DNA of 64,000 nucleotides. It comes from Allopusillimonas ginsengisoli (GTDB taxonomy: Bacteria > Pseudomonadota > Gammaproteobacteria > Burkholderiales > Burkholderiaceae_B). Shown piece by piece: positions 35,833 to 44,800 of the stretch (positions are counted from its first letter, which is position 1; every line of letters starts with the position of its first letter). Below the pieces are notes generated by a model, which had not been told where the DNA came from, searched no databases, and saw only the letters and a program-made list of their open reading frames with translations. The DNA is taken from assembly GCA_005239165.1 (NCBI GenBank), contig RAPG01000007.1:124001-188000 (forward strand), written 5' to 3'. The position numbers and the translations under genes were made by a program.

Positions 35833-35994
35833 TTACTTGGTTGCGTTTTCTATTTTTGCTCCGGCATCGCTGACGGCGTTGTCCAGCTTTTTGCCCGCTT
35901 TTTCGGCAGGCCCTTCTTTTTGGCAAGCTGCCACAGACAATGTCAGCAGCGCGGCTGCCAGAGCAACAAAAACCTGTTTCGTACGACTGTTCAT
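35833..35994 (-). CDS. Small lipoprotein, 53 residues
   Basis: The ATG at 35994 follows CCTGGAG by six bases. The product begins MNSRTKQVFVALAAALLTLS and continues VAACQKEGPA, a signal peptide with lipobox VAAC, so the mature part starts at Cys24. The mature 30 residues are Lys/Ala/Glu-rich (EKAGKKLDNAVSDAGAKIEN) and probably one amphipathic helix anchored to a membrane. Similar tiny lipoproteins are frequent in Burkholderiales without known function. It is monocistronic between convergent and divergent neighbours. Confidence 0.8.
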   Translation of the reverse strand: MNSRTKQVFVALAAALLTLSVAACQKEGPAEKAGKKLDNAVSDAGAKIENATK

Positions 35995-36142
35995 TTAATT
36001 CTCCAGGAAATAATGAGAATGAGAGCATAGCCGGATTTTTGAAAAATTTCTGGACAAGAACGGCTCGAACCCCAGTTGCTCGGCATTGGCTACTGTTTGC
36101 CTGCATAATAATACCCAGGCAGACACTTTAGCGCGGGGCATA

Positions 36143-37513
36143 ATGACAGCACGGTTACGCAAGTTTCTCAATCAACTCGGAGACACCTTCTGGCTGGTTC
36201 CGGGGGTGATGGTGCTCGGGGGCATACTGCTGGCCTTTGCCCTTCTGGCGGTTGACAGGCAAGATATGCTGCCGGCCTGGTTAATCGAGAATAACTGGTT
36301 GTACAACGGCGGAGGAACAGGCGCACGTACTTTGCTGGGTGCGATTGCATCGTCCACCATCGCAGTCGCTGGTACGGTGTTTTCGATCACCATTGCGGCC
36401 TTGTCGCTGGCGGCAGGCCAGATGGGGCCGCGCCTGCTTCGAAACTTTACACAAGACCGCGGAGTGCAGCTCACGCTCGGCGTTTATCTGGGTACATTCT
36501 CTTACGCTTTAATGGTGCTCAGAAGTGTCAGAACACAAGAGGAAGGCGTCTTTACGCCTCATCTTGCTTTATCAGTAGGCATAGTGTTCGCATTTATTTG
36601 CGTAGGCATCCTGGTTTATTTCGTTTCGCACATGGCCAACCGTATCAACGTCGATACCGTTGTCGAACTTGTAAGTGACGATATTAAATGGGCAATGGAC
36701 CGCCTGGTTACTGACGAGGCACAAGCAAGTGCGCCAGACCCGACGTTTTGGGCCAATGCCACGCCAATTGTCGATGCGCGGCGAGGCTATTTGCAGCAAC
36801 TGGCCGAAGAGGAGCTGGCGAGCTGGGCGGCAGAGCATGGCACGGCCGTCCGTTTGCTGGTGCGCAGAGGCGACTACATTTTTCCTGGTGCGCCTATTGC
36901 AGTAATGACAGTGCACGTACCCGACGCGGAAGCAGCGGTTCGTCAGGCAACGGCCTTGGGGCTTACTCGCGGCAGTGCCGGCGATGCAGAATACGCAGTG
37001 CGACAGCTGGTTGAGGTGGCGGTGCGCGCCTTGTCTCCTGGCATTAATGACCCACATACCGCGATGAGTGTACTGGACCGGCTTGGTGCTGCGCTCTGCG
37101 AGCTGGCCGGGAAAAACCTTCCCAGTGGCGTGACTCTTCATGAAGATCAAGTCGTACTGGTTGTGCCTAACTTTACTTATGAAAGCCTAGCTGGCGTCAT
37201 GTTCAACATGATCCGGCAGAATGCAGCAGGCAGTACGGCTGTCATGATCCGCATGCTCGATGTGCTGACTGCCGTTGCGGCCTGTGAGGCAGACGTAGCC
37301 CGCAGGGCGGCACTGTTGCAGCACGCGAATCTGGTCTGGGCTGACGCGCAACGCACCATACTTAACCTGGTCGACCGAGACGATGTTGGCCAGCGTTATG
37401 CAACGTTCATGCGAACCATGGCACATGGCGCGCTGGGTGCCATTAATGCGCGTCCACTCTCACAACCCGCACGGCAGGAACGCTCAGCGGATTCGCATAA
37501 TGGGGTAGCTTAA
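36143..37513 (+). CDS. DUF2254 predicted membrane protein
   Basis: The 456-residue protein has four hydrophobic segments near the N-terminus (LVPGVMVLGGILLAFALLAV; TLLGAIASSTIAVAGTVFSITIAAL; GVYLGTFSYALMVL; LSVGIVFAFICVGILVYFVSHMA). A cytoplasmic domain follows with RALSPGINDPHTAMSVLDRLG, the most conserved DUF2254 motif. No function is established. The ATG at 36143 has GGGG upstream; the frame is open earlier, but those residues are unrelated to the family. There is no operon partner. Confidence 0.88.
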   Translation: MTARLRKFLNQLGDTFWLVPGVMVLGGILLAFALLAVDRQDMLPAWLIENNWLYNGGGTGARTLLGAIASSTIAVAGTVFSITIAALSLAAGQMGPRLLRNFTQDRGVQLTLGVYLGTFSYALMVLRSVRTQEEGVFTPHLALSVGIVFAFICVGILVYFVSHMANRINVDTVVELVSDDIKWAMDRLVTDEAQASAPDPTFWANATPIVDARRGYLQQLAEEELASWAAEHGTAVRLLVRRGDYIFPGAPIAVMTVHVPDAEAAVRQATALGLTRGSAGDAEYAVRQLVEVAVRALSPGINDPHTAMSVLDRLGAALCELAGKNLPSGVTLHEDQVVLVVPNFTYESLAGVMFNMIRQNAAGSTAVMIRMLDVLTAVAACEADVARRAALLQHANLVWADAQRTILNLVDRDDVGQRYATFMRTMAHGALGAINARPLSQPARQERSADSHNGVA

Positions 37514-37759
37514 TAAACGATTGGGCAAGCGTGCATGTTCGTACTATGCACCCGAATACTTAGTTGGATCGACGTTTTCTTAGGCAGATTTGCTTGATGT
37601 GTGACGCAGACATCGGTGGAAAGGCGTGCTTGGTAAGTCCATAGGAACATACAGAAATATTCCTGTCTCAGAGCCAGCAGAGTAGAATTGATTTATCGCA
37701 TGCGCTGCTGGTTATTTCAGAAAGGCGTTACTGGCATATCGTTTATTTTTAGGAGTGCC

Positions 37760-38986
37760 ATGTTCGAAATCGCTGCGCTGTGCCTGGTTATTACGGCGTT
37801 GCTCGCCTATGTAAATCAACGTTTCATCAAGCTGCCCACGACCATAGGTGTCATGGTCATCGCCTTGGTTATCTCCCTGTGTATTGTCGCTGCATCCGCC
37901 CTGGATCTGGATCACGGACTTCGGCGCTACGAAGAGTCTTTTCTTCGGACACTCGATTTCTCCGATGTTTTGATGCAAGGGATGTTGTCCTTTCTTCTCT
38001 TCGCCGGCGCGCTTCACGTAGACCTTCGCGGGCTCTGGCGGTTTCGCTGGCAGGTTGGTTCTCTCGCACTGATCGGTACCCTGGCTTCCACGGTAATCGT
38101 AGGGCTGGCCATCTGGGTACTGCTGCCGCTCTTAGGGCTTCAGTTGCCATTTATGTATTGCCTGCTCTTTGGCGCACTGATTTCACCGACTGATCCGATA
38201 GCCGTGATGGGCATACTGAAGCGCGCCAACGCACCCAAAAATCTCGAATTAGTAATAGCTGGCGAGTCGCTCTTTAACGATGGCGTGGGCGTGGTCGTTT
38301 TTACCTTGGTTCTTGGTATCGCCACTTCTGGAGTGATACCTGGTTGGGGCGAGGCGTCTGGACTGCTGCTGCGTGAGGCGGGCGGGGGCATTTTATTGGG
38401 CCTCGTGCTGGGATATATCGGTTTTCGTATGCTTAAAAGCATCGACCAGTATCAGGTTGAGGTTCTGTTGACGCTTGCCGCAGTAATGGGAGGTTATGCC
38501 CTGGCAAGGCGTCTGCACGTCTCAGGGCCACTGGCAATGGTGGTTTGCGGTTTGCTAATCGGAAACAACGGCAGAGCGCTGGCAATGTCTGATGAAACAC
38601 GCCGCTACGTCGACATGTTCTGGGAGCTGGTCGACGAAATTCTGAATGCGGTGCTGTTCGTGCTTATAGGCCTTGAAGTGCTTTTGGTCACGTTCTCCAT
38701 GCCGTTGCTGGCGGCAGGCTTGTGCGGCATTGTTGTGACGTTGCTCGGGCGCTTTCTGACCGTTGGGTTACCCATGCGTATGGCACCCCGGGCATTCAAC
38801 CTGTCGCCCAATGCATGGCGTGTACTGACATGGGGTGGCTTGCGCGGCGGGATTTCTGTTGCCCTTGCGTTGTCCATACCGCTTGGCCCTGAGCGTGAGG
38901 TAGTGCTCACTCTGACCTATTGCGTGGTTGTTTTTTCTATTTTGATTCAGGGGTTGACGGTGGAGAGGGTAGTTCGGACGTTATGA
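37760..38986 (+). CDS. CPA1-family cation:proton antiporter
   Basis: The 408-residue membrane transporter has about twelve helices and the CPA1 motifs [37 protein letters not shown] (ion-site Asp in FND) and [17 protein letters not shown]. It should exchange sodium or potassium for protons across the inner membrane. The ATG at 37760 follows AGGAG; the frame is open 72 bp earlier. The 246-bp spacer upstream contains no visible gene. Confidence 0.92.
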   Translation: MFEIAALCLVITALLAYVNQRFIKLPTTIGVMVIALVISLCIVAASALDLDHGLRRYEESFLRTLDFSDVLMQGMLSFLLFAGALHVDLRGLWRFRWQVGSLALIGTLASTVIVGLAIWVLLPLLGLQLPFMYCLLFGALISPTDPIAVMGILKRANAPKNLELVIAGESLFNDGVGVVVFTLVLGIATSGVIPGWGEASGLLLREAGGGILLGLVLGYIGFRMLKSIDQYQVEVLLTLAAVMGGYALARRLHVSGPLAMVVCGLLIGNNGRALAMSDETRRYVDMFWELVDEILNAVLFVLIGLEVLLVTFSMPLLAAGLCGIVVTLLGRFLTVGLPMRMAPRAFNLSPNAWRVLTWGGLRGGISVALALSIPLGPEREVVLTLTYCVVVFSILIQGLTVERVVRTL

Positions 38987-39229
38987 AGGGCGACGGCTAT
39001 CCGGGTTTTGGCACCCTGAGAATTAAGTCTGCGAGCTGACAATCTCTACATGAGTTGTTGATGATCATGCTGCTCAATCGCTACCGTCTGGCAAGGAGCG
39101 AAACAGATAATGTTGCCGATCGGAGCGACGAGTAATTCAACGTTTATGTTCATAACTGAGGTGTAGCGCTGTGTTACGGTTTTTTTCGGAGACTATTTCA
39201 GTCATATTCACGCCATTAGGATATATAAT
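38987..39229. other. Intergenic region upstream of the first sigma factor gene
   Basis: This 243-bp spacer has no gene-like frame and becomes strongly AT-rich towards its right end, ending in the Fur-box-like site. No terminator hairpin with a T-run was seen after the antiporter gene. Confidence 0.5.
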
Positions 39230-39248
39230 AACGAGAATTATTCGCATT
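39230..39248 (+). promoter_or_regulatory. Fur box upstream of the first fecI-like gene
   Basis: Read on the minus strand, this 19-bp site is AATGCGAATAATTCTCGTT, agreeing at 17 of 19 positions with the palindrome AATGAGAATNATTCTCATT found before iron-regulated sigma genes. It lies 38 bp before the ATG at 39287, within an AT-rich promoter region. Repression by Fur with iron is the natural reading. Confidence 0.75.
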
Positions 39249-39286
39249 ATATACGTATGTCCTGCTAGTAATACCGTGTCTCCGCT

Positions 39287-39775
39287 ATGTCCACTCTCAC
39301 GGCAGCCTTTCTCGCCAACTACCAAGATTTAGTTTCTTTTCTGCGTCGACGTACCCATTGTTCGCAGCTTGCGCACGATTGCGCACATGATACTTGGCTC
39401 CGTCTTGTTGAAACCGGCAGCCGCGCGCAGCCTGACAATCAAAGGGCGTATGTATTCAGGGTGGCAGCTAACATAGCAATTGACTGGCACCGGCGCCGTG
39501 TCCGCGAGGAGGCTGCGTTCGATCAGTACTCACTGGCTGTGGCCGGACATATAGTGCCCGATACGTACGAGGTGATGGTGGCCCAAGAAATGCTACGGCA
39601 TATCGAGCAGATTCTGTTGGCCCAGCCCACTCGCAGCGTAAGAGTTTTCATGATGCACCGTTGTGACGGCATGAGTTACGCAGAGATTGCGCGCCGGTTG
39701 TCATTGTCTGTCAGCGCAGTTGAGAAACATATGATGCGAATTCTTCTGGCTGCACATCAGGCGCTCAATGGTTAG
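39287..39775 (+). CDS. ECF sigma factor, FecI-type
   Basis: This 162-residue sigma factor has region 2 (YQDLVSFLRRRTHCSQLAHDCAHDTWLRL and AYVFRVAANIAIDWHRRR) and region 4 (CDGMSYAEIARRLSLSVSAVEKHMMRILLA). The pattern matches iron-starvation sigma factors that transcribe the adjacent TonB receptor. The fecR-like gene follows at once and the Fur box precedes it. No ribosome site stands out before the ATG. Confidence 0.93.
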   Translation: MSTLTAAFLANYQDLVSFLRRRTHCSQLAHDCAHDTWLRLVETGSRAQPDNQRAYVFRVAANIAIDWHRRRVREEAAFDQYSLAVAGHIVPDTYEVMVAQEMLRHIEQILLAQPTRSVRVFMMHRCDGMSYAEIARRLSLSVSAVEKHMMRILLAAHQALNG

Positions 39776-39777
39776 CG

Positions 39778-40719
39778 ATGGCGAAGGAACTTAAAACTCA
39801 AAGCGCACGAGCGAGCGAAGAGGCAGCCAGATGGGTAGTGCGCAAGGAGAGCGGCAACTATGACCCTGAAACTGCTGCTGCTTTTGAGGCGTGGTATCAG
39901 GCTAGCCCGCAACATGCCCACGCCTATGATGCGCTAGCTTCTACATGGAAGAAGTTGGAGGGTGTATCGCAGACTTCACTCGCTCGTCAGCGCAAAGCAA
40001 ATCTACTGTCCAAAGTGACGCTCGGGGCCTGTTTGCTGCTTGGTGGCGCCTCGCTTTTTCTGCATGGGTTCGAGCAGCGAGGCGTTGTGAGTAGTGGAGT
40101 GGAAATCACACGCATCAATCTGCCAGATGGCTCAGTCGCAATCCTGGATGTGCAGACACGAATCAAATTGGTATTTAAAGAAGATCAGAGACAAGTCCGA
40201 CTGGAATCGGGTCGCGCCTTGTTTGAAGTGAGATCGAAAGAGCCTGGCTCAGCCGCCTTCTTCGTAGCCACCAAGCAGGCAACGGCTACTGCCCTGGGTA
40301 CTCGATACGAAGTCGGCTACGCCGGCGATCTGACCAGTATTTCGGTTTATGAGCATGCGGTAAAGGTGGCCTGCACACGCTGCGTATCGCACAGTGACGA
40401 AATAGTGCGTCAGGGTGACGCGGCCAAGATATCAAACACCAGTCTTACCGTTACCTCGGGCGCACCGCATAGCCATGAAGGCGATACACCTGCCTGGACG
40501 CGAGGCCTGCGAACATTTGATGATGTAGCTGCGCCAGAGGCTATTGAGGTGCTTGGTCAATACACGCATCGTCTGATCATTATGGCCAGCGCGAAAGTGA
40601 AATCTGCCAGAGTATCCGGCGTGGTCAATGCGCAGAAGCCGGCCGCTGCCCTCAAATTGCTGTTGGCAGAGCAGGACGTACATGTACTCGAGTTGCCAGG
40701 AGTTATTGTCGTGTACTAA
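39778..40719 (+). CDS. FecR-type anti-sigma/signal-transducing membrane protein
   Basis: The 313-residue protein has an N-terminal cytoplasmic sigma-binding domain (ASEEAARWVVRKESGNYDPETAAAFEAWY and HAHAYDALASTWKKL), a single membrane helix (VTLGACLLLGGASLFLHG, near residue 82) and a periplasmic FecR domain (INLPDGSVAILDVQTRIKL; TATALGTRYEV). It senses the loaded TonB receptor and controls the sigma factor two bases upstream. Confidence 0.92.
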   Translation: MAKELKTQSARASEEAARWVVRKESGNYDPETAAAFEAWYQASPQHAHAYDALASTWKKLEGVSQTSLARQRKANLLSKVTLGACLLLGGASLFLHGFEQRGVVSSGVEITRINLPDGSVAILDVQTRIKLVFKEDQRQVRLESGRALFEVRSKEPGSAAFFVATKQATATALGTRYEVGYAGDLTSISVYEHAVKVACTRCVSHSDEIVRQGDAAKISNTSLTVTSGAPHSHEGDTPAWTRGLRTFDDVAAPEAIEVLGQYTHRLIIMASAKVKSARVSGVVNAQKPAAALKLLLAEQDVHVLELPGVIVVY

Positions 40720-40820
40720 TGATAAACATATTTGAATAGATAAATAATATGAGAAGAGGCATGAGGTGTCCTCATGCATGGAACGTCTTGTTGGTAGTCA
40801 TATAAACAGGATGTCCATTG

Positions 40821-43544
40821 ATGAAATGCCCCTCGCCACGAATACACCCATTTGTCGCCCGACTCAATGAGCAGTCAGTCAACTTAGTAACAATGCTTTC
40901 GCCGCAGCCGACGCGGCCTGTGCGGCCAGGGACGGGGCTGCTTGGTATGCTGCTGATTGGTGCACTAATTGCCGTGCAGCCTCAACCCGTGAAGGCCGTC
41001 TCCGCGAAGGTGCACTTCAATATTGCCGCGCAAGATCTTGCCCAAGTGCTGCTGCAATTGGGGCAGCAGGCAAATGTAGAGATTGCATTTGCTCCGGGTT
41101 TGGCCACAGGCAGGGCCGCACCTGCTCTGACCGGAAGGCAGACAGTAATACAGGCGCTTGAGACCGTCCTGGCTCCTCTAGGTCTGGCTGCCCGCCGCGA
41201 AGGGGACCGTCGGTACATTATTTTCGCGGTGCCAATCGTAAAAGGCACGACGGTGCTTGATCCGGTCTGGGTTCATGGAGATCGCCCTGGCGAGCGACGC
41301 TACACTCGCAAGGAAATCGATAGCAAGCCTGGTGGAAATCGAGACATCTCTAGCCTCATTGCCGAAAATCCGGCTGTGCGTCAAGACGATTCCGTCAACA
41401 ACAGCACCAATCGGGGATCGCTTGCCGTCGAAGATATCAGTATTTATGGTGCAAGCCCTTTCCAGAATCAGTTCCAGATTGATGGCGTGAGTGCCACCAA
41501 CCAGATTGATCCAGCGAATCGAAATCTGAACTTGCAAGTTGGCAACGTACCGGGATACTCCCAGGCCTATAACCTAGACACCAATATGCTGGATGGTGTG
41601 GCGGTGCTGGACAGCAGCATCCCTGTCGAGTTTGGACGCTTTACAGGCGGAGTTATCGACGCCAGGGTGCGCAACCCCAAGGGAGACAACAGCATTACAG
41701 CCGATTTCAGCTATAACTCATCCGACATGACCTCGCAGAAAATCGCGGAAGGCCACCAAAACAGTTTCGATATCGGCAAGCCTGGGTTTTCACCTTCATG
41801 GATTAAACGGTTTGCGTCGGCCACGGTTGATGTCGGTTTGACCGAAAATACGGCAGCCATAGTAAATGTGTCGCGTCGCGAATCTACTATCGACCGCACC
41901 ATGCGCGTATTTAAGGACAAGATTTTTACCGATGCAGACAAAAAAGAGAAAGACAGCGTCGACAACATTTTTGCGAAAATGCGCACCGTATGGAGTGCCG
42001 ACACAGATTCCTTTTTTACGATCAAGTACGCCGATCGTCAGGAAAACCTCGTTGACGCAGGCATCATGGCCGATCGTATTCATTGGCAGAATCAACAAAA
42101 AGCTTATGGTCTTGGTTTTGATCTAAACCATGATCTTGGCTGGGGGCATGCACGTCTTCAGTTGAGTTATGACCAGATGGACAGCCGCCGCAACTCGGAC
42201 GCTTCCACTTATATGGTGCATGCCTTTTATGGCAACAATGGAAGCCGTGAGTATCAATACATAGATGGAGGGTTCGGACGCGAATCCACCGAGCAGCGTA
42301 ACCTGGTCATGAAGCCACGTCTCGACCTTAAGCCGTTTTTCACGGGCGCGGTTGAGCACACTGCTTATGCAGGGCTCGAGGTTTCCCACACCAAGGCAGA
42401 GTTTGTACGTCATCAAGATTCCTATGCCGGCAATACTCGCCATTATTCTGATGGCCAGCCCGACAAAGTTCAGACACTTAACTATTACCAGGCTGGACGT
42501 GCCGATGTTAGTTATGCGAGCTTGGCGTTATATCTGGCTGATCGCCTTGCCTGGAAGCGGCTGGCGTTGACAGCGGGTGTGCGCATGGATCAAGACAATT
42601 ACTTTGGCAATACAAATATTGCACCGCGAGCTATGCTGGAGTGGGATATTTCGGGCGACGGATCTACCGTGATGTCGGGTGGATGGTCACGTTATTACGG
42701 CATGGACATACTCGGCACAGCGATGAAGGAACGCAAAAGCCAGTTGCACACCCTCTTGATCACAGGGGGAAAGGTCGTCGATCGGCCCACGCACACTGTG
42801 TACCGCGTTGATGGGTTGCGCACACCTTACGATGACGAGTGGGCAATCCGCGTCAACCACAACGTGTCGGACAATATTACAGGCTTGTTAAGTTACGTGC
42901 ACCGCAACGGACGTCAGCAGGTAGCGCTCGATGGAAACAGAGCCCAAGGGTATTTCTATGCCAACGAAGGGTGGTCGAGCACTGACGCTGTCAGTCTAAG
43001 TATACAAAGCCGTACACCATGGAAGCTTGGTGAAACGCGTTGGACGGGTCGTATTGATGCCACTTATCAACACACCAAGCGCAATACCACGCTCGCTGAC
43101 GGCTACGATGGTGAAGCCGAAAGGCCTGACGATCAAATTTATTACAACAATAACAAGATCAGGCGTGCGGACAAGCCGGTTGGCGATTACAACTCTCCCT
43201 GGCGGGTCAGCGCTGCTGTCACGGGAGCATGGCCCAAGTACGGCTTCACTCTGAATAATCAGATCAACTGGCGCGGGGGGCGGAAAGAGATTTTTTATAC
43301 AGGAATTAGCTCGGGGGACAGGCTCGAAAAATATGAGTCGGGCCGCATGGGTTCCTACTGGACCTGGGATATGCGTGTTGACTGGAAGCCAGCCAGTATT
43401 AAAGGTATTACCTTGGGCGTGGATGTCTTGAATCTATTGAATAAACAGGCTCCACTTGTAGTGTCCAGTCCGAATATTGCTACCAGCCGCAACTACTACC
43501 GTACGGGACGTGAACTGTGGTTACGCGCAGCATACAGCTACTAA
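40821..43544 (+). CDS. TonB-dependent receptor with STN signalling domain
   Basis: The outer-membrane receptor of about 907 residues has a long leader, then the STN domain (VHFNIAAQDLAQVLLQLGQQANVEIAFAP, near residues 65-95) that contacts FecR, a plug with SLIAENPAVRQDD and FQIDGVSATNQIDP, and a 22-strand barrel ending LWLRAAYSY with terminal aromatic Tyr. The plug (GASPFQNQFQIDG; GGVIDARVRNP) is not the ordinary siderophore form, so the ligand (iron chelate, haem or other) is open. The leader contains a second possible start, M26. AGGA precedes the start. Confidence 0.92.
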   Translation: MKCPSPRIHPFVARLNEQSVNLVTMLSPQPTRPVRPGTGLLGMLLIGALIAVQPQPVKAVSAKVHFNIAAQDLAQVLLQLGQQANVEIAFAPGLATGRAAPALTGRQTVIQALETVLAPLGLAARREGDRRYIIFAVPIVKGTTVLDPVWVHGDRPGERRYTRKEIDSKPGGNRDISSLIAENPAVRQDDSVNNSTNRGSLAVEDISIYGASPFQNQFQIDGVSATNQIDPANRNLNLQVGNVPGYSQAYNLDTNMLDGVAVLDSSIPVEFGRFTGGVIDARVRNPKGDNSITADFSYNSSDMTSQKIAEGHQNSFDIGKPGFSPSWIKRFASATVDVGLTENTAAIVNVSRRESTIDRTMRVFKDKIFTDADKKEKDSVDNIFAKMRTVWSADTDSFFTIKYADRQENLVDAGIMADRIHWQNQQKAYGLGFDLNHDLGWGHARLQLSYDQMDSRRNSDASTYMVHAFYGNNGSREYQYIDGGFGRESTEQRNLVMKPRLDLKPFFTGAVEHTAYAGLEVSHTKAEFVRHQDSYAGNTRHYSDGQPDKVQTLNYYQAGRADVSYASLALYLADRLAWKRLALTAGVRMDQDNYFGNTNIAPRAMLEWDISGDGSTVMSGGWSRYYGMDILGTAMKERKSQLHTLLITGGKVVDRPTHTVYRVDGLRTPYDDEWAIRVNHNVSDNITGLLSYVHRNGRQQVALDGNRAQGYFYANEGWSSTDAVSLSIQSRTPWKLGETRWTGRIDATYQHTKRNTTLADGYDGEAERPDDQIYYNNNKIRRADKPVGDYNSPWRVSAAVTGAWPKYGFTLNNQINWRGGRKEIFYTGISSGDRLEKYESGRMGSYWTWDMRVDWKPASIKGITLGVDVLNLLNKQAPLVVSSPNIATSRNYYRTGRELWLRAAYSY

Positions 43545-43657
43545 AAGAGGCGCGCCGCATGGTGCGCGCAAGCTGGGCTATTGCCAGGAGATTGCGCGGC
43601 TTGTATGTGTTTACAAAAAACATGCCTTGTTATGCCTTACGGTGTCTGATCAAAAAC

Positions 43658-44800
43658 TTAGGGCAAGGCCTGCAGCCTCCCATCCAGCATCTGCGCCGCC
43701 ATGCGCTTCAGATTCGCACCTGTCGTATTGCACATAATCACCACACCGCGATGGCTTGCGGGCGCATAGGCCATAAAGCTGCGATAGCCTCCCCAGCCAC
43801 CGCTGTGAGCCCACGTAATCTGTTCGCCGAGCTTCATCGCCTCAAGACCATTCCAGTAGCTTTTGCGGGTGTCGGCGTCGACTACCGGCTCGGTGTCGCT
43901 TGTTAATAACGAAAGAATGCCGGCTGTTTGTTTGCCTGCTGGCGTTGTCATTGGCGTATTGCTGTCCAGACGCCGCAGCCATTGCAGCATATCGCTGGCG
44001 TTGGTGTGTACCTGGCCGTCGCCCGTCTGCTCCCAGGTTGGCTCGTTGATATGGGTTTGCCCCGCCTTGACTTGATAACCGCGAGCCAGCTTGTTGATAC
44101 CGCTGGGGTAATGGTCGACGATGAGGGTGTAGGGCATGCCCAGTGGTTTAAAAATATACTGCCTGGAAAATGATGCCAGTGACTGACCACTGACATGCTC
44201 GACGACTTGGGCCAACAAGAAATATCCCGTGTTGCTGTATTCAAACCGCGAGCCAGGCTCAAAATGCAGGTGGTGTTGGCCGGCAACTAGTTCCAGTGTT
44301 TCCACAGCGGTGACAGCCTCAGTTTCACGCCCCGCGTCGATAAGCGGGTCGATATAGTCGGGCATGCCAGATGTATGCCGTAACAACTGGCGCAGCGTAG
44401 GTTTGCCCAGTTCTTTATCCAATTGCGGCAGGTAGTGCATGACGGCTTGATCGAGGTCCAGTTGCGCGTCTCTAGCCAGCAACAGGACGGCGAGAGCCGT
44501 AAATTGTTTTGAAATCGATGCAATGTTAAACACCGTGTCCACGCCGTTCAGACGCCCAGTTTCCAAGTCAGCTGCGCCCCAACCTCCTGTTTCAGGCTCG
44601 ATGCCTTGATACAGTAGGGCCCATGAGCATCCAGGTTCTGAGATTGCGCCGACTGTGCCACTAGTAGGATCTGTGCGCTGCGTTTGGGTATTCACAACGA
44701 TGCCCGCTCCGGTTGGCGCGCTGGCATGCACGATGGTATCTGCATACGCATTCGTGCCTGCGCACACACTCAGAAGCAGGGTGGTCAGTACCTCACGCAT
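43658..44800 (-). CDS. Beta-lactamase-family serine hydrolase, secreted
   Basis: The 380-residue protein has a signal peptide (VLTTLLLSVCAGTNAYA). The class C/DD-peptidase catalytic motifs are all present: SISK (Ser and Lys, in NIASISKQFTALA), YSN (FEYSNTGYFLL) and HSGG (TWAHSGGWGGY). HTSGMPDYIDPL is also typical. Its ATG overlaps the TGA of the TonB receptor, so it is translationally coupled to an iron-uptake gene. It might be an esterase or peptidase acting on a siderophore or on envelope material; resistance to beta-lactams should not be assumed. Confidence 0.9.
   Translation of the reverse strand: MREVLTTLLLSVCAGTNAYADTIVHASAPTGAGIVVNTQTQRTDPTSGTVGAISEPGCSWALLYQGIEPETGGWGAADLETGRLNGVDTVFNIASISKQFTALAVLLLARDAQLDLDQAVMHYLPQLDKELGKPTLRQLLRHTSGMPDYIDPLIDAGRETEAVTAVETLELVAGQHHLHFEPGSRFEYSNTGYFLLAQVVEHVSGQSLASFSRQYIFKPLGMPYTLIVDHYPSGINKLARGYQVKAGQTHINEPTWEQTGDGQVHTNASDMLQWLRRLDSNTPMTTPAGKQTAGILSLLTSDTEPVVDADTRKSYWNGLEAMKLGEQITWAHSGGWGGYRSFMAYAPASHRGVVIMCNTTGANLKRMAAQMLDGRLQALP

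Noticed and set aside
43658..44800. Serine hydrolase as a class C beta-lactamase resistance gene
   Set aside because: Motifs are shared by esterases and DD-peptidases and no ampR-like regulator is adjacent; the context is iron uptake.
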